Source: Caballeronia mineralivorans PML1(12) (GTDB lineage Bacteria; Pseudomonadota; Gammaproteobacteria; Burkholderiales; Burkholderiaceae). From it: a stretch of DNA of 64,000 nucleotides. This document shows, in pieces, positions 1 to 8,316 of the stretch. The DNA lies in the NCBI RefSeq assembly GCF_001028175.1, contig NZ_AEJF01000143.1, positions 124,001 to 188,000 on the forward strand, written 5' to 3'. Both the position numbers and the translations under genes were made by a program. A model generated the notes under the pieces. That model was not told where the DNA came from and ran no database searches. It was given only the letters and a program-made list of their open reading frames with translations. The number at the start of each line of letters is the position of its first letter. Positions within the stretch are counted from its first letter, which is position 1.

Positions 1-635
1 GCAATGCTACGCCGCGAGAGTTCTCTCGATGTATCACCAATCGCCACCGCCCTGTATTGCGCCACGGTTTCAAGGCTGAGGGGTTCCGGCATGGAGGCGA
101 GCGGGTGGTTAGGTTCAACCACGAAAACATGGTGCAAGGACCCAATGGGCTTGGCGATCAGATTGGGGATATGTGGTGGATCGCCTGCTGCTCCAACAAT
201 CAGGTCCGCGCGGCGAGTGATCAATGCATCCCATGAGCCGCCTAGTACCTCCTTGGTCAGAAACAGCTTGGTATCCATATGCAGATCGTAGAATCCACTT
301 ACATGATCCCATAGAAAATCGAAGGGAATGATCTCGTCGATCCCCACGCGCAGTTCAGCTTCCCAGCCTTGTTGAATGCGTTTAGCCTTGCGTTCCAGAT
401 CGTCTGCTGCGCGCAACAGACGCCGGCCCTCTTCGACTACCACGCGCCCTGTATGCGTCAGTTGCGCACGGCGGTTGGTGCGATCGAACAATTCGACCCC
501 AAGGTCTTCTTCGAGTTTTTGTACTAAGTAGGTAAGCGCCGAGGGTACGCGATGAAGCGTCTCGGCGGCTTTAGCAAAGGTGCCGGTCCTGTCCACCGCG
601 TCGAGTACTTGCAGGACTTCAAAGGAGAGCTTCAT
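1..635 (-). CDS. LysR-family transcriptional regulator (3' end cut by window edge)
   Basis: The reverse strand from the ATG at 635-633 reads as an open frame of 211 codons that runs off the left edge. The N-terminus (MKLSFEVLQVLDAVDRTG..., about residues 1-60) is a LysR winged helix-turn-helix of the form FAKAAETLHRVPSALTYLVQ followed by LFDRTNRRAQLT. The rest is the start of a periplasmic-binding-fold effector domain (VGIDEIIPF near residue 97). The family uses this domain to sense a small-molecule inducer. The protein probably lacks about 90 C-terminal residues here. The gene lies 228 bp downstream of the phosphoesterase on the same strand, separated by a strong terminator, so it should have its own promoter. 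The target cannot be told from this window. Confidence 0.9.
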   Translation of the reverse strand, partial: MKLSFEVLQVLDAVDRTGTFAKAAETLHRVPSALTYLVQKLEEDLGVELFDRTNRRAQLTHTGRVVVEEGRRLLRAADDLERKAKRIQQGWEAELRVGIDEIIPFDFLWDHVSGFYDLHMDTKLFLTKEVLGGSWDALITRRADLIVGAAGDPPHIPNLIAKPIGSLHHVFVVEPNHPLASMPEPLSLETVAQYRAVAIGDTSRELSRRSI

Positions 636-780
636 GAGATCGATTCCTGCCGCAAGCTGAATACGAAAGGCCTCATGTTAGCCGACGCGCGCCTCTTCTA
701 GTTATGTTCAATTTTCGCGCGGTCGATCTGAGCGAACGAACAATGGGAGCAAGCGGTGGCGTGGGCTGGGAGGTCTACAC

Positions 781-832
781 AAAAAAGTGGGCGTAGCGCG
801 ATATAAAATCGCGCTACGCCCACTCAGTTTTT
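781..832 (-). terminator. Strong intrinsic terminator of the phosphoesterase gene
   Basis: A perfect 17-bp inverted repeat (786-802 with 808-824; arm AGTGGGCGTAGCGCGAT) closes a 5-nt loop. On the reverse strand it is followed by a run of six T. It sits 31 bp beyond the phosphoesterase stop codon. A short T tract also follows on the plus strand, so it could work both ways. Confidence 0.9.
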
Positions 833-862
833 GCGTTTCTGCTTAGCGAATCCTATGGCTTG

Positions 863-2878
863 TTAGAACGGCCACATGCCGAAACCACCGCGCTGTCCCT
901 GGTCGCCACCCTGATTGTGATCATGATCGCCGTCGGTATCGAAGCGGAACGAACTGAACAGGTCGCCAATGGCCGGTTGATTCGTGGGCACGTACGGATT
1001 GGACGCGAGTTGAACCGGGTTCGGCAGGTTATCGCGGCTTCGATCCGTGATCGGGTTCAGGCGCCAGTTACGTTCGATGAATTTTACGATCGAGGCGTGA
1101 TCCGAGTAGTCGTGAATCACGCGGCCACCTCGCGAAAACGGCGACACTACGATCATCGGAATGCGCGGGCCATCGCCGAAGAAATCGACCGGCTGGATAT
1201 AGCCGGAATCGTAGTAACCACCCCCTTCATCGGTCGTGACAAAGATCGCCGTCGATGCCCAAAGCTTGGGATTCTGCTGCACCGTATCGATCAGCTTGTG
1301 AACGAATCCTTCGTAAAGACCGAACTTCGAAGACTCAGGATGGCCATCCAGTAATCCACCCGGTTTGACGAACGATACCGCCGGCAATGTGCCGTTGGCG
1401 ATGTCCGTGTAGAGATCGCTTGTATCCTGCAAGTGCGCCTTCACGATCGCCGGATTCTTCATGATGTTCGTTTCATACAGGAACGGATTGCAGATGTTGC
1501 AATACACGCTCGTGGGCGACTTGGCGACAAAGGTGTTCCATCCTTCGCCGTAGTATTTCCAGGAGACGTTCTTCTCAAGCAGGGTGTCGCCGATCGTGCG
1601 CACGGGCGAAGGCGGAATGGTAAAGGTACTGGTATTGACCGAGCCGTCGCCGTTGTACCCAGGGTTGTAGTTATTCAGCAGGTAGTAGGTGTTGGCCGCG
1701 CAATTCGCCTTGGGGTGGTAGGACAGATTGTCGAGGTAATGCCGTACTGCGCCAACGCCAGGCTGATTGACATCCGAGCAATTGCTGTACGTCCCGCCCG
1801 AATAACCGTCCTGCGTATACCAGTTGTTAGTGCCCGCTTGCGGGTGCGGGTTTTCAATCTCGTTAGCAGGCGGTGTTGCCACATTGCCGTTGGCATCGGT
1901 GTAGTAGAGCGCGTCTGCCGTTCCGACCATGATGCTGTTGGCACCCGTGCCGCCCATCACCGGCTGGTGATAGTTGTCGCTGATCGTGTAGTGGCGGGCG
2001 AGCTCGTTGAAGTAGGGCATGTCGCCCGTATTGACGTTGTAATAGCCCAGCGCGGTAGAGCCTTCACCGGTCGTCTCGTCCGTGAAGTTCGCGGGCCGCG
2101 CTTTGCCGTTCGAACCAGCGCCCACCGACGTTTCAACCCACGCGAACAGGTCCATCTTGCAGCCGCTGGGATTCTCTGCGGTCGCGTGCGAAACGCTGCA
2201 ATCGGACTGTTGCCAGTTCTGATAGAAGCGGTGAACGGGGCTGTTAATGTATTGGTCGTAGTCGGGGCCGACCCGCGAAATCTGGTAAGGGCCGTTCGGC
2301 AAGTTGTAGGTATTCGCGCCAAAGCGCGTGTCCACGACTTGCTGCGGCAGACCGCTTGCACCGGTAGTCAGGTGTATCACGTCCTGCGCTTCCAGCACGG
2401 CGCCTTCAGCTGCCTGTGCGGCGGCTAGCGTGGCGAACGGCGGCGGGTTCGTATCGCTTGCGGACGTCGTCGTGAAGCCCGTGTTCGGCGCCGGCAGAAC
2501 GGTATAGGGTTTCTTCGATCCGGGACTCATCTCGAACCGACTGGTATTGGTCGCGCTTGCGGTGTTTTGCGCGGCGAGCGAAAAGTTCGGACCTGGCTTG
2601 CCATCCGCCGTGATGATGCCCTTGGAAAGCAGGTTCGAAACAAACTGTCCGTTGCGCGGCTTATAGGCGCCGAATACGTGATCGAAAGTGCGGTTCTCAC
2701 CGACGATGACGATCACATGCTTGATCGGCGATGCAGTCAACGTTGACGCATCAGGGGTCTGGGACTGGCTTTCCGCAAGCGATGGAAAAATCACGCCCGC
2801 TATGGTCAGAGCAAAGGCACTGCCGAGAAGACAGCTTCGTACCACCGGTTTTGCCAACTGCTGGCTCATTCGTTGCAT
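863..2878 (-). CDS. Secreted phosphoesterase, acid phosphatase / phospholipase C superfamily
   Basis: The product has 671 residues when started at the ATG at 2878, which has AGGAGAG a few bases upstream. An upstream in-frame start at 3004 is less likely because it puts 42 non-signal-like residues before the signal peptide. The signal peptide is about residues 1-36, ending LAES. The phosphoesterase fold (PF04185) begins with VIVIVGENRTFDHVFGAY (55-72), which carries the conserved E-N catalytic/metal motif. The C-terminal metal-ligand motifs FVTTDEGGGYYD and SDHASIVKFIERNW are also present. Relatives hydrolyse phosphomonoesters or phospholipids in the periplasm or outside the cell; which one applies here is unknown. 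The tail is rich in Asp, His, Gly and Gln (DTDGDHDHNQGG) and ends MWPF, an unusual extension. It is probably monocistronic. Confidence 0.88.
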   Translation of the reverse strand: MQRMSQQLAKPVVRSCLLGSAFALTIAGVIFPSLAESQSQTPDASTLTASPIKHVIVIVGENRTFDHVFGAYKPRNGQFVSNLLSKGIITADGKPGPNFSLAAQNTASATNTSRFEMSPGSKKPYTVLPAPNTGFTTTSASDTNPPPFATLAAAQAAEGAVLEAQDVIHLTTGASGLPQQVVDTRFGANTYNLPNGPYQISRVGPDYDQYINSPVHRFYQNWQQSDCSVSHATAENPSGCKMDLFAWVETSVGAGSNGKARPANFTDETTGEGSTALGYYNVNTGDMPYFNELARHYTISDNYHQPVMGGTGANSIMVGTADALYYTDANGNVATPPANEIENPHPQAGTNNWYTQDGYSGGTYSNCSDVNQPGVGAVRHYLDNLSYHPKANCAANTYYLLNNYNPGYNGDGSVNTSTFTIPPSPVRTIGDTLLEKNVSWKYYGEGWNTFVAKSPTSVYCNICNPFLYETNIMKNPAIVKAHLQDTSDLYTDIANGTLPAVSFVKPGGLLDGHPESSKFGLYEGFVHKLIDTVQQNPKLWASTAIFVTTDEGGGYYDSGYIQPVDFFGDGPRIPMIVVSPFSRGGRVIHDYSDHASIVKFIERNWRLNPITDRSRDNLPNPVQLASNPYVPTNQPAIGDLFSSFRFDTDGDHDHNQGGDQGQRGGFGMWPF

Positions 2879-3278
2879 GGAACTCTCCTGAACATAAAAC
2901 GGTTGCGAGGGCTCGCGATGTCTTACGCAATCTCCTCGTGTCTTACCGCGCATTACACGGAGAGAACTTAGAGAGATCCAATGACGGATTGAGGACGCGG
3001 ACAAGTCGCGCGCGTGCTATTCATGTGACCCGGCTGACGAATGAATTTGTAATATCTTTCATTAAGCAAACTTTCGAGGTTCACCTCGCGCGACCGGCGA
3101 GGAGCCGACAAATCAGTTTTTCTGAATTGAATCGCCGGCATTTCGCATTGAGCGCCTGGGGTGAGAAACCTGGAAGGAATCACATCCAACAAGCCAAGGA
3201 GTTCAGTGATGGAAGCCGCACAAGGCACAACGTGTGACCGTGCCACTATAGACACCGACACTCCCAGACCCGAGAACG
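2879..3278. other. Divergent intergenic region, 400 bp
   Basis: The region separates the divergent phosphoesterase and MFS genes and should hold both promoters. A stretch around 3045-3072 is AT-rich. It is followed by a small inverted repeat CGAGGT-TC-ACCTCG at 3075-3088. No convincing gene was seen. Confidence 0.5.
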
Positions 3279-4490
3279 ATGCAGACCAATTCCACACCTG
3301 GCACTGGCACGCTTAAGCAAATCCCCCGTGGCATCTGGATGCTCGGTTTCGTCAGTATGTTCATGGACATATCGTCGGAAATCATTCACAGCTTGTTGCC
3401 CATGTTCCTGGTAACAAGCCTGGGTGCGAGCGCGATGATGGTGGGCCTGATTGAGGGTGTCGCGGAGGCGACGACGCCCCTCGTGAAAATTTTCTCCGGC
3501 GCTCTTAGCGACTACCTTCGCAACCGGAAATGGCTTGCTGTCATCGGTTATGGCATGGGTGCGTTGAGCAAGCCCTTGTTCGCGCTCGCACCTACGGCCG
3601 GCATTGTGCTGACGGCGCGTGTCGCGGACCGAATTGGCAAAGGCGTGAGGGGTGCGCCGCGCGATGCGCTTGTGGCAGATATCACGCCACCCCATCTTCG
3701 AGGCGCCGCGTACGGCTTACGGCAGGCGCTCGACACAGTCGGTGCATTTCTTGGGCCGTTGCTTGCCGTCGTACTGATGCTGCTATGGGCGGATAACTTT
3801 CGTCTCGTGTTCTGGGTCGCTGTCATTCCCGGCCTTATCGCCGTTGCCCTGCTGATATTCGGCATCAAGGAGCCGGAGCACCGTACGACCGCGAAGCGCG
3901 TCAATCCGCTGAGGCTCGACAACCTGAAGAAGTTGACTCGCCAATACTGGTGGGTGGTGTTCATCGGCGCGGTGTTCACGCTTGCACGGTTCAGCGAGGC
4001 CTTCCTCGTCCTGCGGGCGATGCAAGGCGGCATCCCGATAGCCCTCGTACCGCTCGTCATGGTGGCGATGAACCTTGTGTATTCGATATCGGCCTATCCC
4101 TTTGGAAAACTGGCCGACTCCATGAGCCATACCAGACTGCTCGCCATCGGTCTCGTGGTGCTTATCGCGGCGGATCTCGTGCTTGCGCATGGAAACCATT
4201 GGTCGGTCGTATTGCTGGGTGTTGCGCTATGGGGATTGCACATGGGGCTGACGCAAGGTCTTCTCGCAACCATGGTCGCGCATACCGCGCCCACGGACCT
4301 GAAAGGCACCGCGTTCGGCTTCTTCAACCTGATGAGCGGCGTGGCGATGTTGATTACAAGCGTCGTCGCAGGCGAGCTCTGGGACCGCATGGGGGCTGCG
4401 GCAACTTTCTACGCCGGTGCGGGGTTTTGCTTGCTGACGCTGTGTGTCCTGGCTATTGGCCGAGGGGTGCAGGGAAAGAGCGCCGCCTGA
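3279..4490 (+). CDS. MFS transporter (12-TM, drug or metabolite efflux type)
   Basis: The 403-residue inner-membrane protein shows the MFS pattern. The first helix begins near IWMLGFVSMFMDISSEIIHS. There is a loop 2-3 motif (GALSDYLRNRKW near residues 73-84) and a VADRIGKGVRGAPRDALVADI segment typical of a bacterial MFS subgroup annotated as multidrug or fosmidomycin-like exporters. About 12 hydrophobic spans are visible. The substrate cannot be assigned. The start ATG has only a weak purine stretch (CCCGAGAACG) upstream. The gene converges on the DUF1289/dmeF operon 34 bp away. Confidence 0.85.
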   Translation: MQTNSTPGTGTLKQIPRGIWMLGFVSMFMDISSEIIHSLLPMFLVTSLGASAMMVGLIEGVAEATTPLVKIFSGALSDYLRNRKWLAVIGYGMGALSKPLFALAPTAGIVLTARVADRIGKGVRGAPRDALVADITPPHLRGAAYGLRQALDTVGAFLGPLLAVVLMLLWADNFRLVFWVAVIPGLIAVALLIFGIKEPEHRTTAKRVNPLRLDNLKKLTRQYWWVVFIGAVFTLARFSEAFLVLRAMQGGIPIALVPLVMVAMNLVYSISAYPFGKLADSMSHTRLLAIGLVVLIAADLVLAHGNHWSVVLLGVALWGLHMGLTQGLLATMVAHTAPTDLKGTAFGFFNLMSGVAMLITSVVAGELWDRMGAAATFYAGAGFCLLTLCVLAIGRGVQGKSAA

Positions 4491-4497
4491 GCGGCGC
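4480..4497. terminator. Hairpin across the MFS stop codon
   Basis: A perfect 7-bp stem GCGCCGC/GCGGCGC closes the loop CTGA, which is the stop codon region. There is no T tract, so this may be a weak terminator or an mRNA-end stabiliser between convergent genes. Confidence 0.4.
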
Positions 4498-4524
4498 ATT
4501 GGACGACGATTCTGCAACCTGGCT

Positions 4525-4722
4525 TCAATCCGGCGCCAACTCCGGAGATTCACGCTGCAGTTTGGCTTGTCGCCGCGACCGGTCGTTTATCACCTGATGG
4601 CGTCGATGATCAGTCATCTTCTTCCATCCGCGAATTTCGTCGAGAGTACGGAAGCACCCGACGCACATCTTGGTCTTGCCATCGAATGCGCACACATCGA
4701 TGCAAGGCGACTTGACCGCCAC
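4525..4722 (-). CDS. DUF1289 family small cysteine-motif protein
   Basis: The 65-residue protein starts with GTG, three bases after the dmeF stop, so it is the last gene of the dmeR-dmeF operon. It has the DUF1289 signature SPCIDVC (5-11) then CVGCFRTLDEIRGW (20-33), giving a four-cysteine cluster followed by a conserved tryptophan and basic tail. Family members are small and probably metal- or Fe-S-binding, with no settled function. Co-transcription with a nickel/cobalt exporter and its sensor suggests, by inference only, a role in metal homeostasis. Confidence 0.85.
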   Translation of the reverse strand: MAVKSPCIDVCAFDGKTKMCVGCFRTLDEIRGWKKMTDHRRHQVINDRSRRQAKLQRESPELAPD

Positions 4723-4725
4723 GGG

Positions 4726-5997
4726 TCAGGCCACCGAGTGAGCGGGTTGCACTTCAACGGTGACATGCGACAGGCCCTTGAAGCGCTTAAGCGCCGCATG
4801 ATAAAAGCGCGAGTCATGCTGCGACTCGTTGGTTGCAACCGACACCACCGCGCTCATATGGCCAGGCCCCACGCGCCACACGTGCAGGTCGACAACCTTG
4901 TCGCCACGGTCCTCGATAGCATGACGAACATTCTCCGCCATACGCCGGTCGGAGCTCATGTCGAGCAGGATCGCGCCAGTGTCCCGCATCAAGCCGTAAG
5001 ACCAGTTTGCAATCACCAGCGCACCGATGACGCCAGCGAGCGGGTCCATCCAAAGCCAGCCAAACGCGCGTGCGAGTACGAGGCCGATGATAGCCAGCAC
5101 AGAGACCGCCGCATCCGCTATCACGTGGATGTACGCGGACCGGATGTTGTGGTCGCGAGTCGCTGCGTCATGCGCGTCAGCGTGGTGCTCATGTTCTTCG
5201 AACTCGATTTCGTGCTCGCCATCCGCTAGCCGAACGATGGCTTTGAATGCGTGCGGCTCAGGAATGTCTTGCATCGATTCCAGATAGCCGCCACGGTTCG
5301 CCAGTTCGAATACCTGCCGGGCACCGTCTGGCCGGATAGTCGTGACGGACGCGGTCGAGGCGTCCAGCCGTGAATCCCCGGTGGCCGGCGTAATCCGGAA
5401 AACTGGCGGTACGCCGTCCTCAAAGATGGAAACGGCGAACACACCGGCGGGAGCAAATATCTTTTGAGCCTCATCTTCATGAGCGTGGCCGTCATGTTCA
5501 TCGCCGTGGCTATGTCCATGACTGTGCCCGTGAGACCCACCGCTCAAAAGCCACACGCTCGCAATGTTGACCAACAGGCCGAGCACGGCGATAGGAATCG
5601 CTTCGCCGAAATGGATGGGTACCGGGGAAAGAAAGCGGGAAATAGCCTCGTAACCGATCAGCAGTGCAATCATGGCCAGCACGATGGCGCTCGTGAATCC
5701 CGCCAGATCGCCAAGCTTGCCCGTGCCGAACACGAAACGGGAGTCGCTCGCATGCTTGCGTGCATAGGTATAAGCCAGTGCTGCAATCAGCATGGCGCCC
5801 GCGTGAGTCGACATGTGCAGGCCGTCGGCGACGAGTGCCAAAGACCCGAACAGACTCCCGCCGACGATCTCGAGAAGCATCATTGCGCTGCATAAGCCGA
5901 TGACAGCCCAGGTTTTGCGCTCGTTGCTTTCATGGCCGGCACCAAGAAAGATGTGGTCGTGTCCAGCGCCGAAGGCGGCGTTTGTGAAATCACTCAT
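4726..5997 (-). CDS. dmeF: Cation diffusion facilitator, DmeF-type Co2+/Ni2+ exporter
   Basis: The 423-residue CDF antiporter is predicted to export divalent metal across the inner membrane using the proton gradient. The N-terminus is His-containing (GHDHIFLGAGHES, 11-24). Helices follow from about residue 29, with the metal-site motif VADGLHMSTHAGA (57-69) and the second-site helix HVIADAA. A His-rich cytoplasmic loop (SHGHSHGHSHGDEHDGHAH) lies near 155-173. A further ~85-residue insert ending in EEHEHHADAHDAA is characteristic of DmeF rather than ZitB/CzcD. The C-terminal cytoplasmic domain ends at TVEVQPAHSVA. It lies 8 bp downstream of dmeR. The neighbouring RcnR-type sensor supports Ni/Co specificity; zinc is the alternative. 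Confidence 0.88.
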   Translation of the reverse strand: MSDFTNAAFGAGHDHIFLGAGHESNERKTWAVIGLCSAMMLLEIVGGSLFGSLALVADGLHMSTHAGAMLIAALAYTYARKHASDSRFVFGTGKLGDLAGFTSAIVLAMIALLIGYEAISRFLSPVPIHFGEAIPIAVLGLLVNIASVWLLSGGSHGHSHGHSHGDEHDGHAHEDEAQKIFAPAGVFAVSIFEDGVPPVFRITPATGDSRLDASTASVTTIRPDGARQVFELANRGGYLESMQDIPEPHAFKAIVRLADGEHEIEFEEHEHHADAHDAATRDHNIRSAYIHVIADAAVSVLAIIGLVLARAFGWLWMDPLAGVIGALVIANWSYGLMRDTGAILLDMSSDRRMAENVRHAIEDRGDKVVDLHVWRVGPGHMSAVVSVATNESQHDSRFYHAALKRFKGLSHVTVEVQPAHSVA

Positions 5998-6005
5998 GTT
6001 TGGCT

Positions 6006-6281
6006 CTACTTGAAATAACTGTGGACGACTTCGATGAGCTGCTCGGTCGCGCTGCCGGCCGGATCTTCGTCAGTGTCGGTATCGACGAGGTGATTCCGGA
6101 TGTGGTCCTCGAGCACTACGGCGAGCAGCCCATTCATCGCTCCCCGGCAACTTGTTATCCGCTGCAGGACATCTGAACAGCCGTGCTCCTCGTCGAGTGC
6201 ACGCTCGATGGCTTCAACCTGGCCCTTGATGCGGCGAACCCTGTTGAGAAGCTTTTGTTTTTCCTGAATCGTGTGGCTCAT
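6006..6281 (-). CDS. dmeR: RcnR/FrmR-family metal-sensing repressor
   Basis: The 91-residue all-helical repressor begins MSHTIQEKQKLLNRVRRIKGQ, close to E. coli RcnR. The RcnR metal-ligand positions are all present: His3, Cys35, His60 and His64. This set distinguishes Ni/Co sensing from the copper (CsoR) and formaldehyde (FrmR) branches. Metal binding is expected to release it from DNA and derepress the operon with dmeF and the DUF1289 gene. The upstream AAGGGAAACGAC supports the start. Two G-tract operator-like sites lie immediately upstream. The symbol follows the dmeRF naming used in rhizobia. Confidence 0.9.
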   Translation of the reverse strand: MSHTIQEKQKLLNRVRRIKGQVEAIERALDEEHGCSDVLQRITSCRGAMNGLLAVVLEDHIRNHLVDTDTDEDPAGSATEQLIEVVHSYFK

Positions 6282-6293
6282 GTCGTTTCCCTT

Positions 6294-6312
6294 TATACCC
6301 AGGGGGAGTATA
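6294..6312 (-). promoter_or_regulatory. RcnR/DmeR-type operator, site 1
   Basis: TATACCCAGGGGGAGTATA has AT-rich ends that form an inverted repeat (TATAC/GTATA) around a G/C tract. This is the architecture recognised by RcnR/CsoR repressors. It lies 12 bp upstream of the dmeR start codon. Confidence 0.75.
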
Positions 6313-6330
6313 TCTCGTTTATTAAATCTA

Positions 6331-6348
6331 TATAGGGGAGAGGGGTAT
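6331..6348 (-). promoter_or_regulatory. RcnR/DmeR-type operator, site 2
   Basis: TATAGGGGAGAGGGGTAT is a second G-tract flanked by TATA and TAT, 18 bp from site 1. It lies in the 106 bp between dmeR and the 3' end of chrA. Two sites suggest cooperative binding. Confidence 0.65.
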
Positions 6349-6387
6349 TGCGGTTTGCCACCTGAGCGAACGCGTTAAGAAGGGTGT

Positions 6388-7605
6388 TCAGAACACAATG
6401 AACGTCAACCCGGCGGTCAGAATCACGACCGCCCACGACGGCATGCGCCACCAGGTCAAAAGCAATAAGGCAAGGACCGCGAGCGCGAAGTCATTTGCTC
6501 CATGCACCGCGCTGATCCATACGGGGTCATACAGCGCAGCGAGCAAGATGCCGACTACCGCGGCATTGATTCCGGCCATCGCCCGGCGCATTGACGTAAA
6601 GGCCCGAAGCGTGCCCCATAGCGGCAGAGCTGCTCCAACCAGCAAGAAAGAGGGCAGGAAGATAGCGACCGTCGCCAGCGCCGCACCGACGGGCCCGGAT
6701 GGCGTTCCCTTCCCAACAGCACCCAGAAACGCCGCGAAGGTAAAGAGCGGGCCCGGGATGGCCTGCGCAGCGCCATAGCCGACCAGGAATTCGTTCGTCG
6801 ATACCCAGCCGCGTGGCACTACGACCGCCTGCAATAACGGCAGGACCACGTGGCCGCCGCCGAAAACTAGTGAACCCACCCGGAAGAAGCCGGAAAACAG
6901 TTCAAGCGCGTAGCTAGGGAATAGCGCCGACAGGACTGGCAGTCCAAACAACAAGACCAAAAAAGCCACGATGCACACGCCGGCCTCTGCTCTTGTCCCG
7001 GGCATGCCGAGGGGTGCATCGGGCACCTCGGTCGAGATTTTCAGCAGCACGGCACCGCTCAATCCCGCTAGAAGAATTGCAACGATCTGCCCATACGTTG
7101 CGCCCAGAGCCACTACGAGGGCGGTTGAAACGACTGCTATCGACGCTCGCGTCTTGTCGGGGCAAAGTGCTCTCCCCATCGACCACACCGCTTGGGCAAC
7201 TACTGCAACGGCGGCCAGTTTGAGGCCGTGCAAGAGGCGCCCGGAAAACGCGGTATCAAGATGCGCATAACCGTAGGCGAACGCGACCAGCAGGACGACC
7301 GACGGAAGCGTGAAACCGAACCATGCAGCGAGTGCGCCTCGCACCCCTCCGCGCATCCGCCCGATGGCTATTCCCACCTGGCTGCTTCCCGGGCCCGGAA
7401 GGAACTGGCATAACGCGACGATATCGCTGTAGGTATGCTCGTCGAGCCATCCGCGCCGCTTGACGAATTCGTCGCGGAAATATCCAAGATGAGCGGCCGG
7501 TCCGCCAAACGATGTGAGGCCTAGTCTGAGAAAAATCAGAAACAAGGTCCACGACGACGTTCGAGTTGACGCCTTAGCTGAGAGGTCAGGAAGCAATTTA
7601 TCCAT
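6388..7605 (-). CDS. chrA: Chromate transporter, ChrA (long-chain CHR family)
   Basis: The 405-residue membrane protein is made of two homologous halves, the usual full length for ChrA. The N-half motif is LRLGLTSFGGPAAHLGYFRDE (about 27-47) with CQFLPGPGSSQVGIAIG (66-82). The C-half repeats the pattern with VGSLVFGGGHVVLPLLQ and GYGAAQAIPGPLFTFAAFLG. Characterised members export chromate (CrO4 2-) driven by the proton or sulfate gradient. No chrB regulator adjoins it, and expression is probably independent of the dme operon that starts 106 bp downstream on the same strand. Chromate is inferred from the family; sulfate or another oxyanion is possible. Confidence 0.88.
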   Translation of the reverse strand: MDKLLPDLSAKASTRTSSWTLFLIFLRLGLTSFGGPAAHLGYFRDEFVKRRGWLDEHTYSDIVALCQFLPGPGSSQVGIAIGRMRGGVRGALAAWFGFTLPSVVLLVAFAYGYAHLDTAFSGRLLHGLKLAAVAVVAQAVWSMGRALCPDKTRASIAVVSTALVVALGATYGQIVAILLAGLSGAVLLKISTEVPDAPLGMPGTRAEAGVCIVAFLVLLFGLPVLSALFPSYALELFSGFFRVGSLVFGGGHVVLPLLQAVVVPRGWVSTNEFLVGYGAAQAIPGPLFTFAAFLGAVGKGTPSGPVGAALATVAIFLPSFLLVGAALPLWGTLRAFTSMRRAMAGINAAVVGILLAALYDPVWISAVHGANDFALAVLALLLLTWWRMPSWAVVILTAGLTFIVF

Positions 7606-8316
7606 CGAGCTTCGTTCTAAGCTGAAATGTTGCGATTAAAGTGAGGTGGGCTCATGCTCCAACTACCAGGCCCCGGAAGTAAAACATCCATTTATGTCCT
7701 TCAGACGATGGATATCACCACGGTCTGTTGCAAGACATTGCGCTTGGCCATGTTAATGGGTATGCCCAGGGTCCGTCTGACGAGTCAATAGAAAAACAGA
7801 ATTGTCCCGGCTTGCTGCGCCTGGAACCTTGTCCGGTAAGTTGGATTACGTGCGGGCGATGACGCTAACCGCGTGCCCGAACGCTGATTGCGTTCTGTTT
7901 GAGTTTCTGATATCGGTCGACCATGTAAATCGAGCGGCTCAATAGCGCGTCAGCGCTGCTGAAAGCTTGTATCAAACTTCAATTCCTGGAGTTGGAAAAT
8001 GCCACACCGCAGAGGCACGCCTGTATTTGAACGCTTAGGCGGGAACGGTTCGAATTACTAACTTGCCGGCGGATGCCAACGTCACTCTTCAAGGCTCAAA
8101 CGTGTCATGAAGTTCGTTGAACTCGCTCGTGGCGCCCAGAAACCGAGAGCTCTGCTCTTGCTACCGCATACATGGCAGTCGCACGCAAGCTGGGTTTGAC
8201 GATGGGCATCGACATTGCACGCGGCCCAGGTCAGAACGCGTTTTATGTTCAAGTCGGCAGCGCCTGGCGCTAAGACTTTAGCCGCATCAAGGCACTTGCA
8301 TTCCACGGGCTGGCCA
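7606..8316. other. Long intergenic region with a possible gene remnant
   Basis: About 710 bp separates chrA from the MipA gene (divergent pair). No intact gene was recognised. A plus-strand frame ending at the TAA at 8272-8274 reads ...TAYMAVARKLGLTMGI then GPGQNAFYVQVGSAWR and could be the 3' end of a decayed gene, but it matches no family known to me. Promoters for both flanking genes must lie here. Confidence 0.35.

Noticed and set aside
1433..2428. 331-codon open frame on the plus strand
   Set aside because: It lies wholly inside the phosphoesterase gene on the other strand, has no family features and is rich in Arg/Val as expected of an antisense frame in GC-rich DNA.
8082..8306. 74-codon minus-strand frame upstream of the MipA gene
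   Set aside because: No SD or recognisable feature; it overlaps the likely promoter region and a different plus-strand remnant frame.
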